From Mediterraneibacter hominis (GTDB taxonomy: Bacteria > Bacillota > Clostridia > Lachnospirales > Lachnospiraceae), in the NCBI RefSeq assembly GCF_014287475.1, contig NZ_JACOPF010000001.1:434001-498000 (forward strand): DNA of 64,000 nucleotides, read 5' to 3'. Both the position numbers and the translations under genes were made by a program. Below are positions 42,320 through 51,119 of the stretch, piece by piece (the first letter of the stretch is position 1; each line of letters starts with the position of its first letter). Under the pieces are notes generated by a model. It had not been told where the DNA came from, made no database searches, and saw nothing but the letters and a program-made list of their open reading frames with translations.

Positions 42320-43273
42320 ATGAGGGCTATAAAAGGAAAATATAAGTATTCCAGTTTCCCTTTTGGAGCATACTTACTTTTAGTTGTTATTATTTTTGTG
42401 TTTTTATTATCTACAAATGGTACTGTATCTCCGGTACATTTACTGAATATTGCACGTTCAGCGGCTCCGTTGGGAATTGTAGCAATTGGACAGACAATAG
42501 CACTGTTAGTTGGAGGGTTGGATCTTTCGGTAGGGACAACTATTTCTATGGTCAATCTTGTTTGTGCATCAATTATGAATGGAAGTAACGGAAAAATAGG
42601 ACCGGCAGTAATTATATCGTTGCTTCTATGCAGCTTGATAGGGCTTGTAAATGGAGTGATTATCACGAAGTTTAAAATGCAACCCTTTTTAGTTACTCTT
42701 GCAATGTCAATTATTATAGAAGGCGCTTATTACATTTATACGCAGGGAATTCCAAGTGGGAATGTTGCTAGTTCCTTTAGATATATTGCAGAAGGATGGG
42801 TAGGGAAAATTCCAGTTGCAATTATCGTATGGGGAATTATATGGGTTATACTGTCTGTAATATTACGTAAAACAATATATGGAAGAAAACTGTATTACAC
42901 GGGAGCGAATCCAGTTATGGCACGAATGTCCGGTTATCATGCAGATGCGATTGTAATTTTGGCATATGTGATGACCTCTGTTCTTGCAGGAATTGCAGGA
43001 TTAGTATTAAGTGCCTATATCGGTGTCGCGTCAATGGGAATAGGAACCGAGTATACATTAAATTCAATTGCAGCATCTGTGATAGGAGGAACGGCATTTA
43101 TAGGTGGAATTGGAACTTTAGAAGGAACATTTCCAGGGGTTATGATTATTGTAATTTTGCAAAGCTTGATGACAATTTTGGGTATATCGGATGCGGGAGA
43201 GTATTTAAGCCAAGGGCTAGTTATAGCGGTTATGGTGGCGATAAATCAGTGGCAATTAAAGAGGAATCAATAG
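42320..43273 (+). CDS. Sugar ABC transporter permease (RbsC-like), second subunit
   Basis: A 317-aa BPD_transp_2 permease with 8-10 spans. The hallmark LVGGLDLSVGTTISMVNLVCA is canonical, and YYTGANPVMARMSGY is the coupling loop. It starts two bases after the previous stop. It is more canonical than the first permease in the GGLDLSVG motif, which suggests the two have diverged into separate roles. Confidence 0.92.
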   Translation: MRAIKGKYKYSSFPFGAYLLLVVIIFVFLLSTNGTVSPVHLLNIARSAAPLGIVAIGQTIALLVGGLDLSVGTTISMVNLVCASIMNGSNGKIGPAVIISLLLCSLIGLVNGVIITKFKMQPFLVTLAMSIIIEGAYYIYTQGIPSGNVASSFRYIAEGWVGKIPVAIIVWGIIWVILSVILRKTIYGRKLYYTGANPVMARMSGYHADAIVILAYVMTSVLAGIAGLVLSAYIGVASMGIGTEYTLNSIAASVIGGTAFIGGIGTLEGTFPGVMIIVILQSLMTILGISDAGEYLSQGLVIAVMVAINQWQLKRNQ

Positions 43274-43303
43274 AGTTTAGAAATAAAAAAGGAGTGTTAA
43301 AAT

Positions 43304-44281
43304 ATGAGTTTTGTAAGATTAATGACAGGGGACATCAAACCAGAACAAATGGGGTTTACATATTCCCACGAACATATTGTTTGCCGTCCAGGACATTGGA
43401 TGGAAAGAGGCGATATGGATCTGATATTAGACGACGTACATAAAGGAGAAGAAGAGGTTTTGGCAGCGAAAAAGTGTGGAGTAGATACAATCGTAGATGC
43501 CACCGCAATTGATTATGGACGGGATCCCCAGGCGGTTTACGATATTTCTGTAAGTACAGGAATGCAGATAATAGGGACAGCGGGCTTTAATAAAGGCTTT
43601 TTGTGGGATGCAAAAATGCCAGGGAGAGACTGTACGTATAATGATTGGATAGAGAAAAGCAGTGAAAAGGAATTAACCGATTTTGTTATTAAAGAAGTTA
43701 CAGAAGGAATGCAGGGAACAAAGATAAAAGGAGGGCAGGTAAAATTCGGAACAGGCTATAATAGTATTTCTCCGTTAGAAATAAAAACTATCAGAGCAGT
43801 ATGCCGTGCACATCTTGCAACTGGAGCACCGATTCATTCACACACAGAAGCAGGCACTATGGCATTGGAGCAAATGCAGTATTTGAAAGAAGAAGGAGTC
43901 AACTTGCACCATGTAAGCTTTGGGCATATGGATCGAAATCCAGATAGCTATATGCATTTGAAGGTGGCAGATACAGGAGCCTTTTTGTGTTTCGACGGTA
44001 TCGCTAAAGTGAAATATAATCCAGAGTCAATACGGATTCAATGCATTCTGGAATTGGTAAAACGTGGTTATCAAAGACAAATACTGGTCAGTGGCGATAC
44101 TGCCAGAAGAAGTTATTATCATAGTTATAGTTACGCGGTCGGCCTTCCGTATATTAAAAAAACATGGGTTCCAAGACTGATAGAAGAAGCAGAAAACAGA
44201 GGGATAAATGGAGAAAAACTGATAGAAGACATTTTTATTAATAATCCAAAAGAATGCTTTACATTTAAGAAGGTGAACTAA
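43304..44281 (+). CDS. Phosphotriesterase-family metal hydrolase
   Basis: A 325-aa TIM-barrel amidohydrolase of the PTE/Php group. All ligands of a binuclear centre are visible: HEH near residues 20-22, the lysine that is carboxylated in GGQVKFG, His in PIHSHTEAG, His in SFGHMDR, and Asp in VSGDTARRS. Relatives act as lactonases, phosphotriesterases or hydrolases of N-acyl or phosphoryl compounds; substrate cannot be inferred from these residues. It is intracellular (no signal) and follows the transporter, so it may be the first enzyme to open or deacylate the imported compound. Closest function might be a sugar or acyl lactonase. Confidence 0.88.
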   Translation: MSFVRLMTGDIKPEQMGFTYSHEHIVCRPGHWMERGDMDLILDDVHKGEEEVLAAKKCGVDTIVDATAIDYGRDPQAVYDISVSTGMQIIGTAGFNKGFLWDAKMPGRDCTYNDWIEKSSEKELTDFVIKEVTEGMQGTKIKGGQVKFGTGYNSISPLEIKTIRAVCRAHLATGAPIHSHTEAGTMALEQMQYLKEEGVNLHHVSFGHMDRNPDSYMHLKVADTGAFLCFDGIAKVKYNPESIRIQCILELVKRGYQRQILVSGDTARRSYYHSYSYAVGLPYIKKTWVPRLIEEAENRGINGEKLIEDIFINNPKECFTFKKVN

Positions 44282-44284
44282 TAT

Positions 44285-45013
44285 ATGAATTATTATGAGT
44301 TAAATCAGGAACAGGCAAAGAACTATTTATCAAGAAAAAATATGGTAGCTATTTTACCAATAGGGGCAATTGAAGTACATGGAGACCACCTTCCCTTAGA
44401 TACAGACTGCCGTTTAGCGATGGGGGTTGCAAAGAAATTAGAAGAACGGCTAGGGATAGAAAATTGTGCGATTCTTCCATGTATACCATACGGACAAGTA
44501 TGGTCATTAAGAGATGTACCGGGAAGTATACACATACCAGATGAAATTTTGAGTGCCTATCTTTATGAAATTGCAAAGAGTCTTGAACGGGCCGGTGTAA
44601 AGCAGATGGTTGTGATTAATTCTCATATGGGAAACGGAAATGCAATCAAAACAATGGCAAGGAGAGCATACGAAAGCTTGCATATAAAAGTATATTATTT
44701 TACTTATCCGCGAGCAGAAAAGGTGATTCAGCAGGTATGTACTTCCCAGCGTCCTCACAAAGTACTTTTTCACGCAGATGAGATAGAAACCTCTTATATG
44801 CTGTATTTAGCTCCTGAAGCAGTAGATATGGGAAAAGCTATTTCACAAGATATTGAATTCCCTGAAGATTATGAATATACATCAATAAGGTGGAGTGAAT
44901 TTATGGAAAAAGCAGTATTGGGGGATGCTGCAGCAGCTAGTGCAGAAAAAGGAAAAAGGATTATTGATGAGGTAATAGAAGAAATTGTAGCAGTGATAAA
45001 AGGAGCATCATAA
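44285..45013 (+). CDS. Creatininase-family amidohydrolase
   Basis: A 242-aa member of the creatininase fold. Metal and catalytic residues fit GAIEVHGDHLPLDTD (Glu, His, Asp), INSHMGNGNA (in place of the common NGHGGN; His kept), and FHADEIETSYMLYL (His, Glu). The family includes creatinine amidohydrolase, the mycofactocin peptidase MftE, the deformylase ArfB, and a 3-dehydro-scyllo-inosose hydrolase, so cyclic amide, formamide and even carbon-carbon ring cleavage are all possible. Four bases separate it from the PTE gene. Confidence 0.88.
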   Translation: MNYYELNQEQAKNYLSRKNMVAILPIGAIEVHGDHLPLDTDCRLAMGVAKKLEERLGIENCAILPCIPYGQVWSLRDVPGSIHIPDEILSAYLYEIAKSLERAGVKQMVVINSHMGNGNAIKTMARRAYESLHIKVYYFTYPRAEKVIQQVCTSQRPHKVLFHADEIETSYMLYLAPEAVDMGKAISQDIEFPEDYEYTSIRWSEFMEKAVLGDAAAASAEKGKRIIDEVIEEIVAVIKGAS

Positions 45014-45014
45014 A

Positions 45015-46508
45015 ATGGCATATATATTGGCGGTTGATCTAGGCTCTACACAGATGAAGCTAATGATTATGGACGAAAAGGCAAATATAATAATGACAGT
45101 GTCCGAAGCATACCCAAGTTTTGTAAAACATACTGGATGGCTGGAACAAAATCCAGAGGATTGGGAAAAAGCATTAAAAACTGGAATTCATCGACTAAAG
45201 CAAAAATTAGATCTAGATAAGGTCGAAGTGATTTCTTTTTCAGGGCATATGAGTGGAATTGTACTTTTATCAGAACAAGGCATAGTATTAGGCCCTTGTA
45301 TTATGCTATCTGACAGTAGAAGCCAACATCAAAGCGAAGTCCTTATGGAAACAATTGGTGAAATGGTGAAAGAAAGGACAGGAAATCCAATAAATAATGC
45401 ATTTTCTTTGCCAAAGCTTTTATGGTTAAAAGAAGAAACGCCAGAAGTATATAAAAAAATAAAGGCATGGTTGTCCCCAAAGGACTATGTCAGATACTGC
45501 CTGACAGGTGTGATTGCGACGGAGTATACCGATGCGTACAATTCTTTATGCGTCAATCAGAAAACATTGGATTGGGACGAGGATATAATAAAAGAAAGCA
45601 CATTACGCAGAAGTAGTTTTCCATTTTTATGTAGTCCTTCAGATATTGTGGGAAAAGTTACGAAAGTAGCCGCGGAGAAATACGGATTGAAACAAGGAAT
45701 TCCAGTGGTGGCTGGCGGTGCAGACATGGCATGTGCTGTTTTGGGAAGCGGGCTTTCAAAAGTAGGAGATACAGCACTTACGTTGGGAACATGTGCTACA
45801 TTTTTTACACTTATATCACAAATAGACAGTAGCTGTTATGGACAAGTAACCTTTCATCCGCTTATCTCAAAAGGGAAAATGTATGCTTTGGGTTCTCATA
45901 TCAATGGTGGAGCAGGAGCAAATTGGATTTCTTCCATATTGTCGGAAAAAGGAGCAATCGACTATAAAATGATTGCAGAGTTGTCTGAAAAAGCAATGTC
46001 AGTGCCGGCAGGAAGTAATGGAATGTTGACACTCCCCTTTTTAAATGGAAGTGGTTCGCCCTATTTTTGCCCGTCGGACAAACAACATATATTTGGGATG
46101 AAAATAAATACAACGCGGGAGGAAATCTTTCGCAGCCAGTTGGAAGGAATTTCCTATAATCTTCGCCAGACTTTACTCGTTTTTCAGAAAATGACTAAAA
46201 TTGAAAAGCTTATGATGGGTGGAGGAGGAACACATATTTCTATATGGCCGATGATTATTAGGGATGTATTCGGAATACCTATTGAATTATTTGATAATCC
46301 GGATGTTTCAACAATTGGTGCCGCGCTGATTGGAGGAGAGGCTGTTGGTTTCTTTGCATCACCAGAACAGACGGCAAAAGAAAGGCTTGAAATAATAGAA
46401 ACACAACTTCCAAATGAGGAAAACTATAGGAAGTATCAGAAACTATATTTAAAATATCTGATGTATTATGAAATGATGCATAGCTTAGACTTAAAGGAGC
46501 AACTATGA
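45015..46508 (+). CDS. FGGY-family carbohydrate kinase
   Basis: A 497-aa two-domain sugar kinase. N-terminal phosphate motif ILAVDLGSTQMKLMIMD, the ATP domain begins near 245 with GGADMACAVLGSG and contains LTLGTCATFF and MGGGGTHISIWPMI (adenosine motif). Overall style is closest to xylulokinase and other pentulose/hexulose kinases, including the AI-2 kinase LsrK group. It phosphorylates the released sugar or polyol, and its product is a good candidate inducer for the UTRA repressor. One base separates it from the creatininase-family gene; it overlaps the next gene by ATGA. Confidence 0.9.
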   Translation: MAYILAVDLGSTQMKLMIMDEKANIIMTVSEAYPSFVKHTGWLEQNPEDWEKALKTGIHRLKQKLDLDKVEVISFSGHMSGIVLLSEQGIVLGPCIMLSDSRSQHQSEVLMETIGEMVKERTGNPINNAFSLPKLLWLKEETPEVYKKIKAWLSPKDYVRYCLTGVIATEYTDAYNSLCVNQKTLDWDEDIIKESTLRRSSFPFLCSPSDIVGKVTKVAAEKYGLKQGIPVVAGGADMACAVLGSGLSKVGDTALTLGTCATFFTLISQIDSSCYGQVTFHPLISKGKMYALGSHINGGAGANWISSILSEKGAIDYKMIAELSEKAMSVPAGSNGMLTLPFLNGSGSPYFCPSDKQHIFGMKINTTREEIFRSQLEGISYNLRQTLLVFQKMTKIEKLMMGGGGTHISIWPMIIRDVFGIPIELFDNPDVSTIGAALIGGEAVGFFASPEQTAKERLEIIETQLPNEENYRKYQKLYLKYLMYYEMMHSLDLKEQL

Positions 46509-47653
46509 ACAAGGAGCTTGTATTTAAAATATTAGAAGAATTGATAAAAATAGATACTACAAATCCACCTGGAAATGAAAAAAATGCAGTAGAATATTTG
46601 CAGCAGCTATTTTTAGAATATGATATTTATACAGAAGTACAAAATTTGGGTAATAACAGGGCGAACTTGATTGCTTCTTATGGAGTAGCTGAACCGGAAA
46701 TTATTTTTTGTGGGCATTTGGACGTAGTCCCGTCAACAGAGGAATGGACATATCCTCCATTTCAAGCAACATGGCAGGGAACCCGATTATATGGAAGAGG
46801 CACAACGGATATGAAAGGTGCAGTTGCAGCTATGAGTGCTATATTGATAAAGCTTGCAAAGGATAAGATTCAACTAGATGGAAAAGTGACCCTTGTTTTT
46901 GTTGCAGATGAGGAGTTTAGTAATCTGGGCATGAGAAATTTTTTGCAAAAGAAGAGAACAGCATATATGGCAGTGATAGGAGAACCTACAGAGTTGCAAT
47001 TAGCAGTTGCGCATAGAGGGGTATTAAGAGATTATATAGATATTATAGCGCGGCCATATCATGCTGCACTTCCAGAAAGAGAATCTAATGCGGTGAATAA
47101 CGCTGCGGAGGCAATGCTTTCTCTTTTCAGGTTAAATGAGACATTAAAATCATATCACCATGAAATACTTCCGCCACCTAGTATTGCAGTTACTAAAATA
47201 GAGGGATATGAAAATGATAATATTGTTCCAGGAAATGTTCGGCTGCTGACAGATTTTCGAATCCTTCCAGGAATGAATTTTGAAGAATGTAGAAAATTAG
47301 AAGAATCCATACTTAAAAATGTAGGAAAATATGAAATAACAAAACATTTTTTCATGCCTGGCGGAGAGATAGACCTTCAGCATGAAGTAGTAAAAAGATG
47401 TTGCCAGATTGGAGAAAAAGTTTTACATCGGAAGCAAAGACCAGTTGCATTTGATGCTTCTTGTGAACAATGCTTTTTGGTAGAACATGGAATACCAACC
47501 GTAATATGTGGGCCTGGAAGCTTAAATCAAGCACACATCGTCGACGAGTATATAGAAAAAGAACAAGTGCTACTATCTGAAGAATATTATATGAATATAG
47601 TAAAGGAATTTTTAATTGGAGCTGAAAATGAAACAATTGAAGGATCGGAATAG
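46505..47653 (+). CDS. M20-family metallopeptidase/deacylase (ArgE/DapE type)
   Basis: A 382-aa zinc hydrolase with the usual catalytic and lid domains. Ligands and catalytic residues fit FCGHLDVVPS (His, Asp), GRGTTDMKGA (bridging Asp), VADEEFSNLG (catalytic Glu and ligand Glu), a Glu in GEPTELQ, and His in NQAHIVDEYIE near the C-terminus. The group hydrolyses N-acyl amino acids, N-succinyl or dipeptide bonds. No signal peptide. In this operon it might free an amino acid or acyl group from a sugar conjugate. The ATG overlaps the kinase stop. Confidence 0.9.
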   Translation: MNKELVFKILEELIKIDTTNPPGNEKNAVEYLQQLFLEYDIYTEVQNLGNNRANLIASYGVAEPEIIFCGHLDVVPSTEEWTYPPFQATWQGTRLYGRGTTDMKGAVAAMSAILIKLAKDKIQLDGKVTLVFVADEEFSNLGMRNFLQKKRTAYMAVIGEPTELQLAVAHRGVLRDYIDIIARPYHAALPERESNAVNNAAEAMLSLFRLNETLKSYHHEILPPPSIAVTKIEGYENDNIVPGNVRLLTDFRILPGMNFEECRKLEESILKNVGKYEITKHFFMPGGEIDLQHEVVKRCCQIGEKVLHRKQRPVAFDASCEQCFLVEHGIPTVICGPGSLNQAHIVDEYIEKEQVLLSEEYYMNIVKEFLIGAENETIEGSE

Positions 47654-47683
47654 ACATTTTTGAAAAATGTATGAGGAGAAAAG

Positions 47684-48427
47684 ATGCAAATACATGAAAG
47701 AATATATATCGTTGGTTCTGGTGTCACAGGAATAGGAATATCACATGAGTCAGATTGTACAGTATACATGGTGGATGGAGGAGGGGAATATGCTTTAATT
47801 GATACAGGAATTGGAATAGATTCAAACCGTATTTTACAGAATATTGATAAGGAAGGGATAGATATAAAAAAGATTTCAGCCATTTTATTGACACATGGCC
47901 ATGGAGATCATTCCGGTGGGGCAGTTGCGTTGAGTCAAGCGTGCCATGCAAAAGTATATGCATTGGAAGAAACAGCAAATTACGTTTCGAGTGGAGATGT
48001 GGATAGTATTTCTATAAAAGAAGCAATTCAAGCCGGTGTGTTTGGAAAAGATTATATCTACCAAGCGTGTCCTGTAACTCCTCTTTTAGATAAGGAACAT
48101 TTTATAATTGGGGACATTACATTACAAATACATCGAACAGAAGGACATTGTAGCGGACATGGTTGCTATGAAATGAATTTTAAAAATAAGAAAATTTTGT
48201 TTTCCGGAGATGCTATTTTCAACTATGGTATGATTTCTATGCAGTCTATATGGGACTGTGATTTACAAAAATATATTGAAACATGCAAAAAATTAGCGTA
48301 TATACATCCTGATATTCTTCTTCCCTCCCATGGCACTTTTTTACTGGAAAAGGGATATACATATATTGATAAAGCTATGGAAACAATTCATACACTTGGA
48401 ATCCCGAAAAACTTAATAAATATATAA
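47684..48427 (+). CDS. Metallo-beta-lactamase-fold hydrolase
   Basis: A 247-aa MBL protein with the full metal set: THGHGDHSGG (HxHxDH), His in GHCSGHG, Asp in FSGDAIF, and a last His in LPSHGTF. The fold covers lactonases, glyoxalase II-like thioesterases, phosphodiesterases and others. It is the last gene of the operon and the fourth unrelated metallohydrolase in it. With the PTE-like protein it makes a second potential lactonase. Preceded by GAGGAG. Confidence 0.88.
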   Translation: MQIHERIYIVGSGVTGIGISHESDCTVYMVDGGGEYALIDTGIGIDSNRILQNIDKEGIDIKKISAILLTHGHGDHSGGAVALSQACHAKVYALEETANYVSSGDVDSISIKEAIQAGVFGKDYIYQACPVTPLLDKEHFIIGDITLQIHRTEGHCSGHGCYEMNFKNKKILFSGDAIFNYGMISMQSIWDCDLQKYIETCKKLAYIHPDILLPSHGTFLLEKGYTYIDKAMETIHTLGIPKNLINI

Positions 48428-48454
48428 TATAAAGTTAATTGACGAAAGAATGGT

Positions 48455-48645
48455 ACGCAAAAAGAGAAGGCAGTGCAACGCAGGTCAGGGCTCCACTGTG
48501 GTAAATCCGATTGAATGTTTGTAACAGTGAAGAAGCATATCGTCCATTGGAACTCCATGCTTCCCACTTAACAAACAGAACAATCTGTATCTACCACGCT
48601 CCGCTTAAAATTCCCTGCTTATGCACTGCCTTCTCTTTCTGCTTA
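48455..48645. repeat. Long imperfect hairpin (about 190 bases), MITE-like
   Basis: AGAGAAGGCAGTGCA (48463-48477) is the exact inverse of TGCACTGCCTTCTCT (48622-48636). Pairing continues outside (GTACGCAAA with CTGCTTAC) and inside: GTGGTAAATCCGATTG with CAATCTGTATCTACCAC, GTTTGT with ACAAAC, GAAGCAT with ATGCTTC. The whole element thus folds back on itself. No transposase ORF is inside. Confidence 0.7.
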
Positions 48646-48685
48646 CGTTCTTCCCCAATTAAATTCACAATTTCAGACAGAACAG

Positions 48686-48775
48686 AACCGGCTTCACGTT
48701 GTTATAGCCCTCCAATTAGAAGTATCTATACTACTTCCGATTGGAAATGCATAGCAGCGTGAAGCCGATTTTTTC
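48686..48775. repeat. Hairpin repeat type 2, copy B
   Basis: Outer arms ACCGGCTTCACGTTGTTATA and ATAGCAGCGTGAAGCCGATT, inner CCAATTAGAAGTA with TACTTCCGATTGG, then TTTTTCC. It is the counterpart of 9977-10073, with several paired changes. It may end the transcript of the hydrolase operon. Confidence 0.75.
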
Positions 48776-48783
48776 CGTTACGA

Positions 48784-48900
48784 ATTATAAACTTAAGCTG
48801 GCGAAAGTGTAAGCGAGGGAGGGCGTGTGTTACAAAAGTGAGGAATTTCGGCGAAGCCCTGACGAACGATGTAAAGCGCCTCTTTCACACGTCCCTTTTG
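48784..48900 (+). repeat. Hairpin repeat type 1, copy B (mixed arms)
   Basis: The flank ATTATAAACTTAAGCTGGCG, the left arm (48818-48835, GGAGGGCGTGTGTTACAA) and the loop core match copy A2, but the right arm (AAGCGCCTCTTTCACACGTC) matches copy A1 instead. Only short pairings (TACA/TGTA, GGCGTGTG/CACACGTCC) remain. Confidence 0.7.
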
Positions 48901-49054
48901 CGAATTTCCGCAGTGCCAGCTCAATTCCGCGTACGCTCCATTTCGCTATCGGCAGTCGCCGAATGAAAAGAAGCAGACAAACTTCTGTTTACATGCAAGC
49001 ATGACACAGAGTTTGCCTGTTCTTTTCGCACTGCTTGTTGCTTCGTTAAATTTA
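48895..49054 (-). repeat. Type 3 repeat, long copy with internal hairpin
   Basis: The outer blocks match 29279-29352 in reverse orientation. They are separated by about 84 bases holding a hairpin (about 48967-49031; AAACTTCTGT with ACAGAGTTT, GAAAAGAAGCAGAC with GCCTGTTCTTTTC). It ends at the stop of the ABC-F gene and may serve as its terminator. Confidence 0.65.
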
Positions 49055-49058
49055 TAAT

Positions 49059-50984
49059 TTATTCAGCTAAGGTTTCCCATTGTTCATATAGTTCTTCTAA
49101 TTTACAATCGTTGCTGTGTCTTTCTTCGGAGAGTTCCTGGCAGCGAACGGAATTGGAGTATACTTCTTCCTGCGTCATTAGTTGATCGATTACCTGGTTT
49201 CGTTCTTCTAGAAGAGTGATTTGTTCTTCTGTCTTTTTTAAGGCATTTTTACGTTTCCGTTCTTTTGCCTGCAATTCTTTTTGTTCCTGCCAGCTTAACT
49301 TTGCATCGGAGGCAGGGACAGTAGTTGACGCAGTGTCTGTGGGTAAAACGGCAGAAGAAGGGGCATATGCTGCGGTCAGTTCCTCTTTTTTTTCAAGATA
49401 ATAATCATAATTTCCGATATAGTTTACAAATGTTTGATTTACAAGCTCTAAAATTCTGTTTGCGGTCTGATTGATAAAATAACGATCATGAGAAACATAG
49501 AGTACAGTGCCTGTATATTCGTTGAGAGCATGTTCCAGTATTTCCTTGGAAGTAATATCTAAATGGTTGGTCGGCTCATCAAGAATAAGAAAATTTGCCT
49601 CTGACAGCATAAGCTTTGCCAGAGAAACACGTCCCTTTTCCCCGCCGGATAACTTTCCGATGAGCTGAAAGACTTCATCTCCCGTAAATTGGAAGGCTGC
49701 GAGCGTGTTTCTTATTTGTGTATTGTTTAATGTCGGATAATCATCGGATATTTCATCAAATATTGTTTTGTCATCATGCAGGACATGATGCTCCTGGTCG
49801 TAATATCCGATTTTTACTTTAGAACCAAGTGTGAAAGAACCAGCATCAGCCGAGATTACCTGGTTTAGTATTTTTAAAAGGGTTGTCTTTCCTGTGCCAT
49901 TGCCGCCGATGACAGCAATATGTTCACCGCGTTTGATTTCAAAGCTGACATCTTTAAAAAGTATCTTTGAATCAAATCCTTTGGAAAGCTGTTCTACAGT
50001 CAGTACATCATTGCCGCTGATGAAAGAAGGCTCTAATGTAAGATGCATTTCTGACACAGTTTCGGAAGGTTTTTCAACAGGAGATATTTTTTCCAGCATT
50101 TTTTCACGGCTTTCAGCACGTTTAATAGATTTTTCCCGATTAAAGGAACGGAGCTTTTCTATAACGGCCTGTTGGTGTTTTATTTCTCTTTGCTGGTTTA
50201 AATATTCTTTTAGCTGCGCATCGCGGATTTGCTGCTTTTTCTCTGCGTAAGCTTTATAGTTTCCCGAATACATGCGTATATGCCCCTGTTCGATCTCAAC
50301 AACCTTTGTCACAACCCGGTTTAAGAAGAAGCGGTCATGGGAGACAATAAATACAGCACCTGTATAATTTAAAAGATATGTTTCAAGCCAGGAAATAGAG
50401 TGTAAATCCAGGTGGTTGGTGGGCTCATCCAGCAGTAAAATATCCGGCTGTGTAAGTAAGAGCTTTCCGAGAGAAACACGCGTTTTCTGTCCTCCGGAGA
50501 GAGTGTCTGTCCGTTTGGAAAAATCAGATTCCTGAAATCCAAGGCCTTTAAGAACTCCGGTAATTTCACTTTCATAGGCATATCCATTCATAGCTTCAAA
50601 TGTGGATACCAGGCGGTTATAGGTTTCCAACCGTTCTTTTAATGCCTCTTTGCTTAGATTTTTTAATTCCAGCTCAATGGAACGAATTTGCTGTTCCATC
50701 TCTATAAGCTGGGATTTCGCTGTCTTTAATTCTTCATAAATAGTATTTCCTAAGGAGAGATTCTGATGCTGTGCAAGATACCCGATTGTTTTTCCCTTTG
50801 CAAGAATTACTTCTCCGCCATCGGACGGTTCTTCCCCCATGATCATCTTAAAAATAGTGGATTTGCCGGCACCGTTGATACCGACAAGGGCTGCCTTTTC
50901 CCTGTCTTCTATATGAAAAGAGCCATCCTGTACAATCAGATGTTCTCCGAATGATTTGTTGATATTATGACATGCGAGTATCAT
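49059..50984 (-). CDS. ABC-F family ATPase (ribosome-associated type)
   Basis: A 641-aa soluble protein with two ABC domains and no membrane segment. Walker A motifs GINGAGKST and GGNGTGKTT, signatures LSGGQKTR and LSGGEKGR, and Walker B LLLDEPTNHLD twice. A charged linker (PtIM) of about 80 residues joins them, rich in Lys/Glu/Arg, and a C-terminal coiled-coil (about 545-641) follows. ABC-F proteins act on the ribosomal E site; some protect from antibiotics, most are housekeeping translation factors such as Uup or EttA/YdiF. The start at 50984 is chosen for AGGAGG 6 bases before ATG. Divergent from rex. Confidence 0.93.
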   Translation of the reverse strand: MILACHNINKSFGEHLIVQDGSFHIEDREKAALVGINGAGKSTIFKMIMGEEPSDGGEVILAKGKTIGYLAQHQNLSLGNTIYEELKTAKSQLIEMEQQIRSIELELKNLSKEALKERLETYNRLVSTFEAMNGYAYESEITGVLKGLGFQESDFSKRTDTLSGGQKTRVSLGKLLLTQPDILLLDEPTNHLDLHSISWLETYLLNYTGAVFIVSHDRFFLNRVVTKVVEIEQGHIRMYSGNYKAYAEKKQQIRDAQLKEYLNQQREIKHQQAVIEKLRSFNREKSIKRAESREKMLEKISPVEKPSETVSEMHLTLEPSFISGNDVLTVEQLSKGFDSKILFKDVSFEIKRGEHIAVIGGNGTGKTTLLKILNQVISADAGSFTLGSKVKIGYYDQEHHVLHDDKTIFDEISDDYPTLNNTQIRNTLAAFQFTGDEVFQLIGKLSGGEKGRVSLAKLMLSEANFLILDEPTNHLDITSKEILEHALNEYTGTVLYVSHDRYFINQTANRILELVNQTFVNYIGNYDYYLEKKEELTAAYAPSSAVLPTDTASTTVPASDAKLSWQEQKELQAKERKRKNALKKTEEQITLLEERNQVIDQLMTQEEVYSNSVRCQELSEERHSNDCKLEELYEQWETLAE

Positions 50985-51029
50985 GGAAATCCTCCTGAAC
51001 GATTTGATAAGTCTGTGCATACGTAATCA

Positions 51030-51057
51030 ATTATATCGGAAAACAAAGAAAATACAA
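51030..51057 (-). promoter_or_regulatory. Promoter of the ABC-F gene
   Basis: On the minus strand TTGTAT (complement of 51052-51057), 16 bases, TATAAT (complement of 51030-51035). Confidence 0.65.
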
Positions 51058-51064
51058 CTATAAT

Positions 51065-51093
51065 TTGACATCATATTGACATTTTTATATAAT
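51065..51093 (+). promoter_or_regulatory. Consensus promoter of rex
   Basis: TTGACA at 51065-51070, 17 bases, TATAAT at 51088-51093. A second TTGACA sits at 51076-51081 without proper spacing. Confidence 0.8.
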
Positions 51094-51119
51094 AGGGCGT
51101 AGATAAAGTTTGGAGGGCG

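Noticed and set aside
48511..48762. Open frame of 83 codons downstream of the MBL gene
   Set aside because: It spans the loop of the long fold-back element and a type 2 hairpin; no RBS or protein-like composition.
48428..49058. CRISPR array
   Set aside because: The repeats are inverted, of different lengths and not evenly spaced; no cas genes in the window.
49059..50984. ABC-F gene as a confirmed antibiotic-resistance determinant
   Set aside because: Linker and context (beside rex, nnr, alr) look like a housekeeping member; resistance cannot be read from this sequence.
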